A stretch of DNA of 64,000 nucleotides from Stictocephala bisonia (lineage: Eukaryota; Arthropoda; Insecta; Hemiptera; Membracidae): positions 1 to 64,000 of the forward strand of contig JAQJVL010002212.1 of NCBI GenBank assembly GCA_035578905.1. The letters are read 5' to 3'. How positions within the stretch are numbered: position 1 is the stretch's first letter; each line of letters starts with the position of its first letter. The notes under the pieces are model-generated. The model was not told the origin of the DNA. It did no database searches and was given only the letters and a program-made list of their open reading frames with translations. Shown here piece after piece: positions 1-6,489 of the stretch. The position numbers and the translations under genes are program-made.

Positions 1-51
1 ATTACCCTCACTCACAACGCTCGTCAGTGTGTACTTGGATACTCTATCAAC
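1..51 (+). promoter_or_regulatory. 5' leader with initiator-like motif
   Basis: The bases before the first ORF contain TCAGTG (24-29), a match to the arthropod Inr consensus, 28 bp ahead of the ATG at 52. The expected TATA position lies left of base 1, so only the downstream half of a core promoter would be present. The other genes of this cluster use the same TATA/Inr arrangement, which supports this reading by analogy. Confidence 0.4.
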
Positions 52-465
52 ATGTACGGAGAATCCGACGCTATTACCGAACAAACACCCATCCTGGACG
101 GTGACTGCAACCCAGTCGTCAAGCAGGATCCGTGGGAAATCTACAAGGCTTTTATGTGGCTAGAACATGATATTAGTAAAAGATGGTATGCTCAACCACG
201 TGATGAATTCGAAATGCAATGGTACGAAGAGGACATGAAGTTTATGCGTGAAGAAAACCCGATAATTAACCAGCATTGGGAGTTGATAAATTCTGAACAG
301 AAATATCTCCAGGCATACCTCGACACTGTGGATTGGATGGACCTAAAGATGTTTGTACGTGGAATCCATTACAACAGGGAATGTCGTAAAAGAAAACTTG
401 CAGATGTAGAAATGGAAAAGCACATAGCGCAAGAAAAGAGACTGCGGGAAAAATTTCATACTTAG
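52..465 (+). CDS. Unrecognised 137-residue protein, Trp/Met/Glu-rich
   Basis: Intact ORF from ATG at 52 to TAG at 463-465. I do not recognise the family. The N-terminal 25 residues are acidic with no hydrophobic segment. Residues about 26-105 are rich in Trp, Met, Tyr and acidic residues (for example DPWEIYKAFMWLEHD), as in a compact helical domain. The last 30 residues are strongly charged (RECRKRKLADVEMEK and on) and could form an amphipathic or coiled-coil helix. There is no signal peptide and no Cys/His cluster. Codon use is clearly less AT-biased than the flanking genome, and an initiator-like motif precedes it, so I take it as real. It reads in the same direction as the integrase downstream and probably belongs to the same element. 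Function unknown. Confidence 0.6.
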   Translation: MYGESDAITEQTPILDGDCNPVVKQDPWEIYKAFMWLEHDISKRWYAQPRDEFEMQWYEEDMKFMREENPIINQHWELINSEQKYLQAYLDTVDWMDLKMFVRGIHYNRECRKRKLADVEMEKHIAQEKRLREKFHT

Positions 466-661
466 GTTTCCTTTACCTTTTATGAAAAATAGAAACAACT
501 CACTTAAGGGAGCACAAGAGTGCAGGAGGTAGCAAATAGAAGAAGGTCGACTACCACTTTCCGCAGCGGGGAGGGGCTGTGGAATCCCTTAAAAAACCAA
601 TAAATATTTTGGTCTACAACAATCTTAATCAGTTATGAATTGGACACAATTTAATCCAGTT
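466..661 (+). promoter_or_regulatory. Module A: integrase promoter region
   Basis: Between the first ORF and the integrase lies a module beginning near GAGCACAAGAGTGC (about 510), a small inverted repeat (GCAC/GTGC), followed by an A/G-rich tract, a GC-rich stretch around CCGCAGCGGGG, a TATA-like AATAAATA (599-606) and a perfect Inr TCAGTT (629-634). The 30-bp spacing fits an arthropod core promoter. If transcription starts at 631, the ATG at 635 has almost no leader and the ATG at 662 is the likelier start. The module recurs at about 2,466-2,690 and partly at 4,533-4,615. Confidence 0.55.
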
Positions 662-1587
662 ATGAATGTGAGAGAAATCATCGCCAAAGAGCTACACGCT
701 CCAGCCAGAAGAACATTTCCCACCAGACCTGTGGAAGTCAAAGGAATAGACGATCTGTATCAAGCTGACTTGGTGGAGATGATACCATACTCAAAGTTTA
801 ACAAGGGCTACAAGTACATTCTCACAGTAATCAACTGCTTTACCAAATACGCTTACGCAATACCAGTCAAGGACAAGTCTGGACAGGAAATCGTCAAGGC
901 TATACAACCTGTTTTGGAGGAGAATCGGATGACGCATCTGCAAACCGACATGGGAAAGAGTTTTACAACGCTGGATTCGCCAAGCTAATGAAGAAACACA
1001 ACATTAATCATTACTCTGTGTACAGCGAGAAGAAGGGAGCCATAGTGGAGAGATTCAATCGTAGTCTCAAGTCTCTAATGTGGAGAAAATTCACAGAACT
1101 GGGCAACTACCAATGGATTAAAATACTACCCGACCTGTTGGAAGAGTACAACACGAGAAAACATAGAACAATTGGCATGGCACCTTTTGAGGTGAACAAA
1201 AAGAACGAAGATTTGGTCAGACGAAACATAAACAAGAATAGACAAAAATATAAGAAGAAGGAAAAGATCGAGTTCAAAGTGGGTGACAAAGTAAGGATAA
1301 GCAAGTATAAAAAGGTTTTCGATAAGGGATACCTACCCAACTGGACAAACGAGATTTTTACTGTGGAAGCGGTGCGTCCAACTGTACCGACTACGTATCA
1401 CCTAAAGGATTACCGCAACAACATGCTTCAAGGAAGCTTTTACGGAAAAGAACTGCTCAAGACCAGACACGGAGACGTATACCTGGTGGAAAAGGTGTTG
1501 AGGAAAAAGGGTAACAAAGTGCTGGTTAAGTGGCTTGGCTTTGATGGTACTCACAATTCGTGGATAAATAAAAGTGAACTTGTGTGA
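662..1587 (+). pseudogene. Polinton-type DDE integrase with chromodomain, frameshifted
   Basis: The two frames (635/662-988 and 988-1587) together cover one rve-family integrase. The first frame has the start of the fold with the first catalytic Asp in QADLVEM and the second in LQTDMG. A one-base loss near 950-960 then throws the frame into the stop at 986-988. The second frame resumes at once and carries the catalytic Glu in GAIVERFNRSLK, a basic linker, an SH3-like segment (VGDKVRISKYKK) and a C-terminal chromodomain (VYLVEKVL to WLGFDGTHNSW). This layout, including the opening around ELHAPARR and no HHCC zinc finger before it, is typical of Polinton/Maverick and adintovirus-like integrases; Ty3/gypsy enzymes normally have the zinc finger. 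The enzyme would insert element DNA by 3'-end processing and strand transfer, and the chromodomain would bind histone marks. As it stands the gene cannot make a full-length enzyme unless frameshifting occurs. Confidence 0.85.
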
Positions 1588-1614
1588 ATTACTCAGTTTG
1601 AGCTTAGACATTAA

Positions 1615-1824
1615 CATGATGACAGAAATTTAAGACACATATACGATGATCATGTAAATACTGACATGTCTTATGGGAGATTCAAAGAGTTGTGTGCTAC
1701 CGCATGGAACAGTGGTAAGAACAAATTTGTTGTAGTGGACAAAGAACGTAACATTGACGATGGTAGATACCGCGTCGGACTCGACGAGTTTGTCAAAGTT
1801 TTACAACGCCATGCTGAAGGTTAG
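1615..1824 (+). pseudogene. Uncharacterised coding remnant downstream of integrase
   Basis: A frame with no ATG at its beginning is open from 1615 to TAG at 1822-1824. Its product has convincing protein character: IYDDHVNTDMSYGRFKELC, then KFVVVDKERNIDDGRYRVG and LDEFVKVLQRH. The alternation of hydrophobic and charged residues suggests the C-terminal part of a globular domain. A Met occurs in frame at 1666. It starts only about 30 bp after the integrase stop, so it is either a 5'-truncated neighbour or a small gene starting at 1666. I do not recognise the family. Confidence 0.5.
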
Positions 1825-2017
1825 TTTTAGCCAACCTCTCGTGACAAGAGAGTACAATCTACCGATGAATGAGGATCGCAAATCATTATGGCAACAAATG
1901 ACGTTAGACAGGCTACGTTTTAAAAGGCGAATAGATACGTTGGAAGAAACTATTTTGGGCCCACTCCTTTTGCTGCATATTGCGAAGCAGAAAGACTTGG
2001 AAAACAGGAAAACATGA
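1811..2017 (+). pseudogene. Small basic ORF truncated by the 8-bp array
   Basis: The ATG at 1811 lies inside the previous frame and overlaps its stop by 14 bp, an arrangement common in compact viral or element genomes. About 60 residues look genuinely coding (REYNLPMNEDRKSLWQQM, then TLDRLRFKRRIDTLEE), helical and charged with a short hydrophobic patch (LGPLLLLHIA). The last codons are array units, so the natural C-terminus has been lost at about 2,000. Product unknown. The alternative is that this and the preceding frame are one gene split by a frameshift. Confidence 0.45.
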
Positions 2018-2434
2018 AAACAGAAAAACAGAAAAACATTAAAACAGTAAAACAGGAAAACAGAAAAACAGAAAAACAGAAAAACAGAAAAACAGGAAAA
2101 CAGGAAAACAGGAAAACAGGAAAACAGAAAAACATGAAAACATGAAAAAAGGAAAACAGAAAAACAGGAAAACAGAAAAACAGGAAAACAGGAAAACATG
2201 AAAACAGGAAAACAGGAAAACAGGAAAACAGGAAAACAGGAAAACAGAAAAACAGGAAAACAGGAAAACAGGAAAACAGAAAACATGAAAACAGGAAAAC
2301 AGGAAAACAGAAAAACAGAAAAACATGAAAACAGAAAAACATGAAAACAGAAAAACAGGAAAACAGAAAAACATGAAAACATAAAAACAGGAAAACAGAA
2401 AAACAGGAAAACAGAAAAACATGAAAACAGAAAA
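2001..2434 (+). repeat. 8-bp tandem array, copy 1 (AAAACAGR)
   Basis: About 54 units of eight bases. The first six (AAAACA) are almost invariant. The last two vary among GG, GA and TG, rarely TA or TT, with a few one-base slips. The array begins in the middle of a coding remnant and ends at AAAATAACC, followed by the same flank as array copy 2. Because 8 and 3 share no factor and most units lack stops, long low-complexity frames appear on both strands (Lys/Asn/Gln-rich on +, Phe/Cys/Val-rich on -). These are artefacts. Confidence 0.95.
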
Positions 2435-2690
2435 TAACCTAAGGGGATTCCGTAAGAAGAGGGATGGGGGCACAAGAGTGCAGGAGGTAGCAAATAGAAG
2501 ATGGTCGGCTACCACTTTCCGCAGCGGAGAGGGGCTGCGGAATCCCTTAAAAACCAATAAATATTTTGGTTTACAAAAATCTTAATCAGTTATGAATTGG
2601 ACACAATTCAATCCAGTTATGAATGTGAGAGAAACCATCGCCAAAGAGCTACACGCTCCAGCCAGAAGAACATTTCCCACCAGACCTGTA
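2435..2690 (+). repeat. Module B: duplicated integrase promoter and 5' end
   Basis: From GGGGGCACAAGAGTGCAGG (about 2,465) to about 2,690 the sequence repeats 509-732 with only scattered substitutions, including the TATA-like AATAAATA, the TCAGTT initiator and the first codons of the integrase. Unlike module A it is preceded by an array and by a GGGGATTCCGTAAGAAG flank that is shared with module C. Confidence 0.9.
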
Positions 2691-2717
2691 AACCCGGGTG
2701 TTATTACCCCACGCTGA
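2619..2717 (+). pseudogene. Truncated second copy of integrase N-terminus
   Basis: The ATG equivalent to 662 begins a frame that matches the first roughly 24 residues of the integrase (MNVRE..AKELHAPARR). It then crosses the junction near 2,690 into the 30-bp repeats and stops at TGA 2715-2717. It cannot encode any catalytic residue. It marks the breakpoint of a duplication or recombination and leaves a promoter pointing into the next unit. Confidence 0.8.
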
Positions 2718-2840
2718 TTTAACCCAGATTTTATTAACCCACGTTGTGTTAACTTGGATTTTGCTAACCCACGTTGATTTAACCCGGGCTTTAATAACCC
2801 ACGTAAGGTTAACCCAGATTCACCTGCATTGCTATAACCC
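2691..2840 (+). repeat. 30-bp tandem repeat, five units, upstream of a TATA box
   Basis: Units begin AACCC or AACTT at 2691, 2721, 2751, 2781 and 2811, an exact 30-bp period. Each unit is made of two 15-bp halves that again start AACCC (for example AACCCGGGCTTTAAT then AACCCACG). A partial unit follows at about 2,836. The block starts at the integrase breakpoint and ends 20 bp before CTATAAATAG. Position and regularity suggest an enhancer-like array, but this is inference. Confidence 0.85.
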
Positions 2841-2858
2841 GAGTTAGCCCCACCCAGA

Positions 2859-2868
2859 CTATAAATAG
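2859..2868 (+). promoter_or_regulatory. TATA box, upstream of the 3012 gene
   Basis: CTATAAATAG is a near-consensus TATA element just after the 30-bp repeats. Transcripts from it would start near 2,890 and could use the in-frame ATG at 2,877 only if initiation occurred earlier. A second TATA/Inr pair lies 75 bp downstream, so two tandem promoters are possible. Confidence 0.45.
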
Positions 2869-2934
2869 AGTTGTTTATGGAAGGGAGTAGGAAAAAGAAT
2901 AAATTGCTTCCCCCCACCACACACCTAGTTGAGG

Positions 2935-2977
2935 TTATATATATATATAGGAGTTGTACACATACACCTAGTCACTC
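2935..2977 (+). promoter_or_regulatory. Core promoter (TATA plus initiator) of the 3012 gene
   Basis: A TATA-rich element (2937-2949) is followed about 30 bp later by TCACTC (2972-2977), a good arthropod Inr. Transcription from there gives a leader of about 40 bases to the ATG at 3012. Confidence 0.6.
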
Positions 2978-3011
2978 TGATTTGAAGACTCGCACAGAAA
3001 ACACCATTACA

Positions 3012-3425
3012 ATGAACACAGACTTGAGAATAATTATGTTTCAAATTAGATTGTTAAGACCAGTATGGTGTTCCAGTGATGAGGAGAATCTTTCAGAAAT
3101 GAGTCAAATTGCAGAAAAAGTGGATGAATTAAAATTTAAAAAGAAATTTACAGTTGAAAAAAGTTTTGGAGTACATTTTACTGAATGTATATTTGTCAAA
3201 CAAATTTGGAGAATTCCATCCGAATGTCATTGTTCCGAAATCAAGCTTTCTGAAGAAAGATTTATAAGACTTTTTAAAAGCTTGTTTTGGAAACCTAGTG
3301 AACGGGACACTTACAACAGACTGCTTGATATGCTGTATGGAGTGGATGACAACACATTACCGGAGATGGAATATCCAGTAGTAGATCTCACAGCTCCGTT
3401 AATTGAAGAAACAGAGATAAACTGA
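3012..3425 (+). CDS. Unrecognised 137-residue protein with C-terminal SUMO-interaction motif
   Basis: The frame is open from 2877, but I choose the ATG at 3012 because it is the first after the TATA/Inr pair and has a fair context (TTACAATGA); the stop is TGA 3423-3425. I do not recognise a family. Residues 1-20 are hydrophobic/basic, followed by an acidic patch (SSDEENLSE), a basic segment (KFKKKFTVEK) and a central part with two close cysteines (PSECHCSE). The C-terminus reads YPVVDLTAPLIEETE. VVDLT with following acidic residues is a canonical SUMO-interaction motif, so a role at nuclear SUMOylated complexes is plausible. It is preceded by its own promoter and followed by AATAAA, so it looks like a complete single-exon gene. 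The frame is fully open although the neighbouring integrase is broken. Confidence 0.65.
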   Translation: MNTDLRIIMFQIRLLRPVWCSSDEENLSEMSQIAEKVDELKFKKKFTVEKSFGVHFTECIFVKQIWRIPSECHCSEIKLSEERFIRLFKSLFWKPSERDTYNRLLDMLYGVDDNTLPEMEYPVVDLTAPLIEETEIN

Positions 3426-3502
3426 AGGAGAGTAGTCAACACTGCGGTTTAGTTTTAAGATTTACTTTTGTAACATATGTATTTGTAAAATATTTATTTG
3501 TA

Positions 3503-3508
3503 AATAAA
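3503..3508 (+). terminator. Poly(A) signal of the 3012 gene
   Basis: AATAAA lies 78 bp after the stop codon in an AT-rich 3' UTR and is followed by an A/G-rich tract. With the promoter it delimits a transcription unit of about 550 bp. Confidence 0.65.
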
Positions 3509-3543
3509 GTTGAAAAAAAGAAAAAAGAAAAAAAAAGAGAGAG

Positions 3544-3603
3544 AAAAACTTCTTGCACAGAACAATTTCTGGAAATAGAAATTGTTCTGTGCAAGAAGTT
3601 TTT
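3544..3603 (+). repeat. Perfect 27-bp inverted repeat (stem-loop)
   Basis: Arms 3544-3570 and 3577-3603 are perfectly complementary around the six-base loop GGAAAT. The stem centre (TTGCACAGAACAATT) is of mixed composition, so the match is not an AT-rich accident. It begins 36 bp after the poly(A) signal. It could be a pre-miRNA/siRNA-like hairpin, a terminal hairpin relic of a linear element, or a small foldback insertion. Confidence 0.9.
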
Positions 3604-3930
3604 TTAAAAACACTCCTCGTGACCTTGAAATCTGTGACGTAATACTAAAGTGCGGGAGCTGACTTCATCACCTATTATATCTGTTCCTTAATTTTTAAAT
3701 AAAACGTGTATTGCGGGTTGTCTAGTGTGTTAAGTAGGGATTTGAGGATACTTAATGATTGGGTATTTTTAACGGAAGTATAGGTAGGTAACGATGTATG
3801 TTAAAGGAAGCCGTAGATGAGTACATGAAGGTAAGAGCGATGTTAACTGTGTATTAAACATTCAGAACAATTAAATTCAAAATTAATTTAAATAGGTAGG
3901 CTAACAGTACGTGTGAGAAAGATTACGTGT
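3604..3930. other. Intergenic segment, no ORF recognised
   Basis: A mixed-composition spacer between the stem-loop and the orphan promoter. No frame longer than background, no repeat copy and no second hairpin is seen. Confidence 0.5.
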
Positions 3931-3939
3931 GAGGGAGGC

Positions 3940-4066
3940 AACCAATCAGAGCGTAGCATTTGGGTGTGCGCCAGACCGGTAGCCGACGGGTGAAGAGCGT
4001 ACGAAGGTAGCCGACAGTCGCCTGAAGTACATGTATAAAAGACCACCATCTTTTTACATTTTATAT
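3940..4066 (+). promoter_or_regulatory. Orphan CCAAT/TATA promoter
   Basis: AACCAATCAGAG (3940-3951) is a classical CCAAT box, and TGTATAAAAG (4032-4041) about 90 bp downstream is a strong TATA box, with a GC-rich segment between them. No convincing coding frame follows. Transcription would run into the TATATAGTATAAC motifs and the second 8-bp array, so the gene it once served has been replaced or the product is non-coding. Confidence 0.55.
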
Positions 4067-4126
4067 AGTATAACGGAGGAAAGGTTAGGTTAGGAGTGTA
4101 TTTTATATAGTATAACAAGGGAAAGG
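4058..4126 (+). repeat. ATTTTATATAGTATAAC motif, first cluster (two copies)
   Basis: Two copies of ATTTTATATAGTATAAC with a GGAAAGG-like tail occur at about 4,058 and 4,100. The same motif recurs three times in tandem at about 4,682-4,762, on the other side of the second array, so it brackets that array. Confidence 0.75.
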
Positions 4127-4213
4127 CTGTCATCTTTGATCTGGTCTTGTGACCGCTCTCGACCAAACAGAGGGCAGAAAAGTGAGGATGATTCGCCCAT
4201 ATATATTATCTAA

Positions 4214-4497
4214 TAACAGGAAAACAGAAAAACAGAAAAACATGAAAACAGAAAAACAGAAAAACAGAAAAACAGAAAAACAGGAAAACAGGAAAACAGG
4301 AAAACAGGAAAACAGAAAAACAGAAAAACAGGAAAACAGAAAAACATGAAAACAGAAAAAACAGGAAAACAGAAAAACAGAAAAACAGAAAAACAGAAAA
4401 ACAGGAAAAACAGAAAAACAGAAAAACAGAAAAACAGGAAAACATAAAAACATAAAAACAGAAAAACAGGAAAACATAAAAACATAAAAACAGAAAA
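4214..4497 (+). repeat. 8-bp tandem array, copy 2 (AAAACAGR)
   Basis: About 35 units of the same eight-base repeat as 2001-2434, with the same permitted endings (GG, GA, TG, TA) and the same right junction (AAAATAACC then AGGGGATTCCGTAAGAAG). The left junction differs from copy 1, so the right flank and array have moved or been duplicated as a unit. Confidence 0.95.
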
Positions 4498-4620
4498 TAA
4501 CCAGAGGGGATTCCGTAAGAAGATGGATGAGAGCACAAGAGTGCAGGAGGTAGCAAATAGAAGAAGCAGGTCGGCTTTAGCGTCAGAGACGCATTCACTT
4601 TCCGCAGCGGGGAAAGGAAT
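4498..4620 (+). repeat. Module C: third, shortened copy of the shared flank
   Basis: It shares GGGGATTCCGTAAGAAG and GAGCACAAGAGTGCAGGAGG with modules A and B, then diverges by an insertion around AGCAGGTCGGCTTTAGCG before CACTTTCCGCAGCGGGG. It lacks the TATA/Inr and the integrase start. A 66-codon frame across it (4523-4723) is not conserved in the other copies and is not called. Confidence 0.8.
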
Positions 4621-4677
4621 ACGCGTCAAAGTCTGTCCCATAGAGTATAGATTTACTATAGAGTATAAGAGAAAAAA

Positions 4678-4764
4678 ATGCATTTTATATAGTATAACAA
4701 GGCTAATAATGCATTTTATATAGTAAAACAAGGCTAATAGTGTATTTTATATAGTATAACAAGG
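4678..4764 (+). repeat. ATTTTATATAGTATAAC motif, second cluster (three tandem units)
   Basis: Three tandem units of about 30 bp at 4,681, 4,712 and 4,743, each ending ACAAGGCTAATA or ACAAGGGAATG. They match the pair at 4,058-4,126. Confidence 0.8.
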
Positions 4765-4857
4765 GAATGAAGGTTCCCGACAATCTCCGGAAACCCCCGA
4801 AGGTATTCTCCGAAACAATCAATAACGCTTGGATCCGGCAGGTGGTCACCGCCGTCA
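4765..4857. other. GC-rich right edge of the compact region
   Basis: A short GC-rich stretch (for example TCCGGAAACCCCCGAAGG) is followed abruptly by very AT-rich DNA at about 4,860. This is the visible right boundary of the compact region. I see no terminal inverted repeat or target duplication that would define the element end. Confidence 0.5.
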
Positions 4858-5027
4858 AAACATTTTAAATAAAATTTTAATATATTTAAAAATTATTTTT
4901 AAATGTGTTTGTTACAAATATTTATATTTAATTAATAAAAAAAATTGCAAATAATATTTTTAATATTTATTATTCAAAATTTAATTTTTATTATTTATAA
5001 TTTTGATTATTAATAATAATCACTTAT
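4858..5027 (+). repeat. 165-bp AT-rich direct repeat, copy 1
   Basis: It starts at CATTTTAAATAAAATTTTAA and ends at TTAATAATAA. It matches 6256-6420 with only about four differences, which is striking for sequence 85-90% AT. The pair encloses a 1.23-kb spacer. Confidence 0.9.
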
Positions 5028-6020
5028 CTGTTTTTCTAAAATGTATTATTGATTAAAAAATTCTAATCATTGCTATATTGTTTGACTCTACTAGGATTAT
5101 TACACTCTCAATTAATAGTTTTTGATAGCATTACTATTTTGAATTCTATTGTTGTTACTTTCAGTGTATTATTTTAAGTCAATGTTTAAATTAAACTAAA
5201 GGAATTAATACACTCCAACATAATACAACATCCAGTTTAAAAACAAATACTTTAAAATATTATTATTAAAAAAAAAAACGTGTTTTATAGATAGTATTAT
5301 TGAAAAATAAAAAGTATTTTAAAACTGTACAACATTTGGTTCACAAACAGCTGTTTTTAGTAGTCCGTTACCTTGATGGCGAACAGATGTTTGAAATAGC
5401 CCGCTTTCAGTTTGAATTTTAATAAATGACGATCAGTGTGCAAATAACTGTAATTATACATTCACCCTCTTGTTGAATTTAAAATTTGTTTTCTACTAAC
5501 TGTCTTTTGTAAATTAATTTTAAACTCAACTTCTTTTAGCAAAGAACATCTGTCTCTTCCTTTCCTAAATTTTTGTTTTACAAAATTATTTTGACGAATG
5601 AAGTGATAAATAGAGCCCACATGTCTGTACGGTTATCCATTCCTTTCCCTTCCCTTGTAGAGGTCACTATACCGTATTGCATCTTGTTCTTTGTGCATGC
5701 ATTAAACACTAACCTTTGGTGTAGTAGTATTTATTTCTTCTTAGATCTTTTCTAAAATAACATTCTTTTATTCAAGCAGAGTTTTATTATTAAATATGTT
5801 TTTTTCAGGATATTTTACAAAAGTGTATATCTAAGTATAGAAAATTTATTTAACAAAAGTTGTTTTAGTAAATAAGACATTGATGGTATCTGTGGAAATT
5901 TAACTCACATGAATTGAGAATTTTTCCCGTCCTCAAAAACTTTTTAAAACACCTTGAGTTAAATAAATTAGTTTATTTTGATATATACCTTTTATTATAT
6001 ATTAATAAATAAAATGTATT
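5028..6020. other. Spacer between the direct repeats
   Basis: AT-rich with no recognised gene. A splice-acceptor-like TTTTTTTCAG ends at 5808. GTTTTATTATTAA near 5,781 recurs near 6,034, so part of the spacer may be duplicated. Confidence 0.4.
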
Positions 6021-6026
6021 TTTCAG

Positions 6027-6176
6027 GAGCACAGTTTTATTATTAATTTTGTTCATTTTCTCTTTCGTATTAATCAAATTGAACAAAATCGAAGAAGGCA
6101 GCAAGAAACTTTATTATCTAATGAGCGGAGAATTCAAGAAGCATTGGCATTAAGAAGAAAGAACCATCCATCTTAG
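6027..6176 (+). CDS. Terminal-exon-like ORF (hypothetical)
   Basis: After an acceptor-like TTTTTCAG (ending 6026) the frame is open for about 50 codons to TAG 6174-6176. A hydrophobic stretch (FIINFVHFLF) is followed by a charged, Gln/Arg-rich helix (QIEQNRRRQQETLLSNERR), and the end is RRKNHPS. A poly(A) signal AATAAA follows at 6229-6234. Acceptor, residue composition and poly(A) signal together fit a last coding exon, but no upstream exon has been identified and the family is unknown. Confidence 0.3.
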   Translation, partial: EHSFIINFVHFLFRINQIEQNRRRQQETLLSNERRIQEALALRRKNHPS

Positions 6177-6255
6177 TAAAAAAAAAAAAAATTTACTTTT
6201 AAGAACTTCTTTTTTATTTTTAATTTGTAATAAAAACTAAATTATTTGTATTTAA

Positions 6256-6420
6256 CAAAACATTTTAAATACACTTTTAATATATTTAAAAATTATTTTT
6301 AAATGTGGTTGTTACAAATATTTATATTTAATTAATAAAAAAAATTGCAAATAATATTTTTAATATTTATTATTCAAAATTTAATTTTTATTATTTATAA
6401 TTTTGATTATTAATAATAAA
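6256..6420 (+). repeat. 165-bp AT-rich direct repeat, copy 2
   Basis: Near-identical to 4858-5027. A further partial copy of its first 50 bp follows at 6436-6489, directly before a tandem array. The ends are not TG...CA and no PBS or PPT is seen next to the copies, so this does not look like an LTR pair. Confidence 0.9.
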
Positions 6421-6435
6421 AAAGAATTTAGAAAT

Positions 6436-6489
6436 ACATGTTAAATTTTAAATAAACTTTTAATATATTTAAAAATAATTTTTAAATGT
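6436..6489 (+). repeat. Partial third copy of the 165-bp repeat
   Basis: It matches the first 50 bases of the 165-bp repeat (AATATATTTAAAAAT core) and breaks off at AAATGTC, where the tandem array starts. Confidence 0.75.

Noticed and set aside
662..1587. Ty3/gypsy chromovirus integrase
   Set aside because: No zinc-binding HHCC domain before the catalytic core, no RT/RNase H upstream, and motif wording fits Polinton-type integrases better.
1801..2557. Long Phe/Cys/Val-rich minus-strand frames over the first 8-bp array (also 4130-4731)
   Set aside because: They follow the eight-base repeat in every frame, have no promoter or non-repetitive core, and stop where the array stops.
4858..6420. 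Direct repeats as LTRs of a retrotransposon
   Set aside because: No TG...CA ends, primer-binding site, polypurine tract or gag-pol similarity, and a further partial copy follows.
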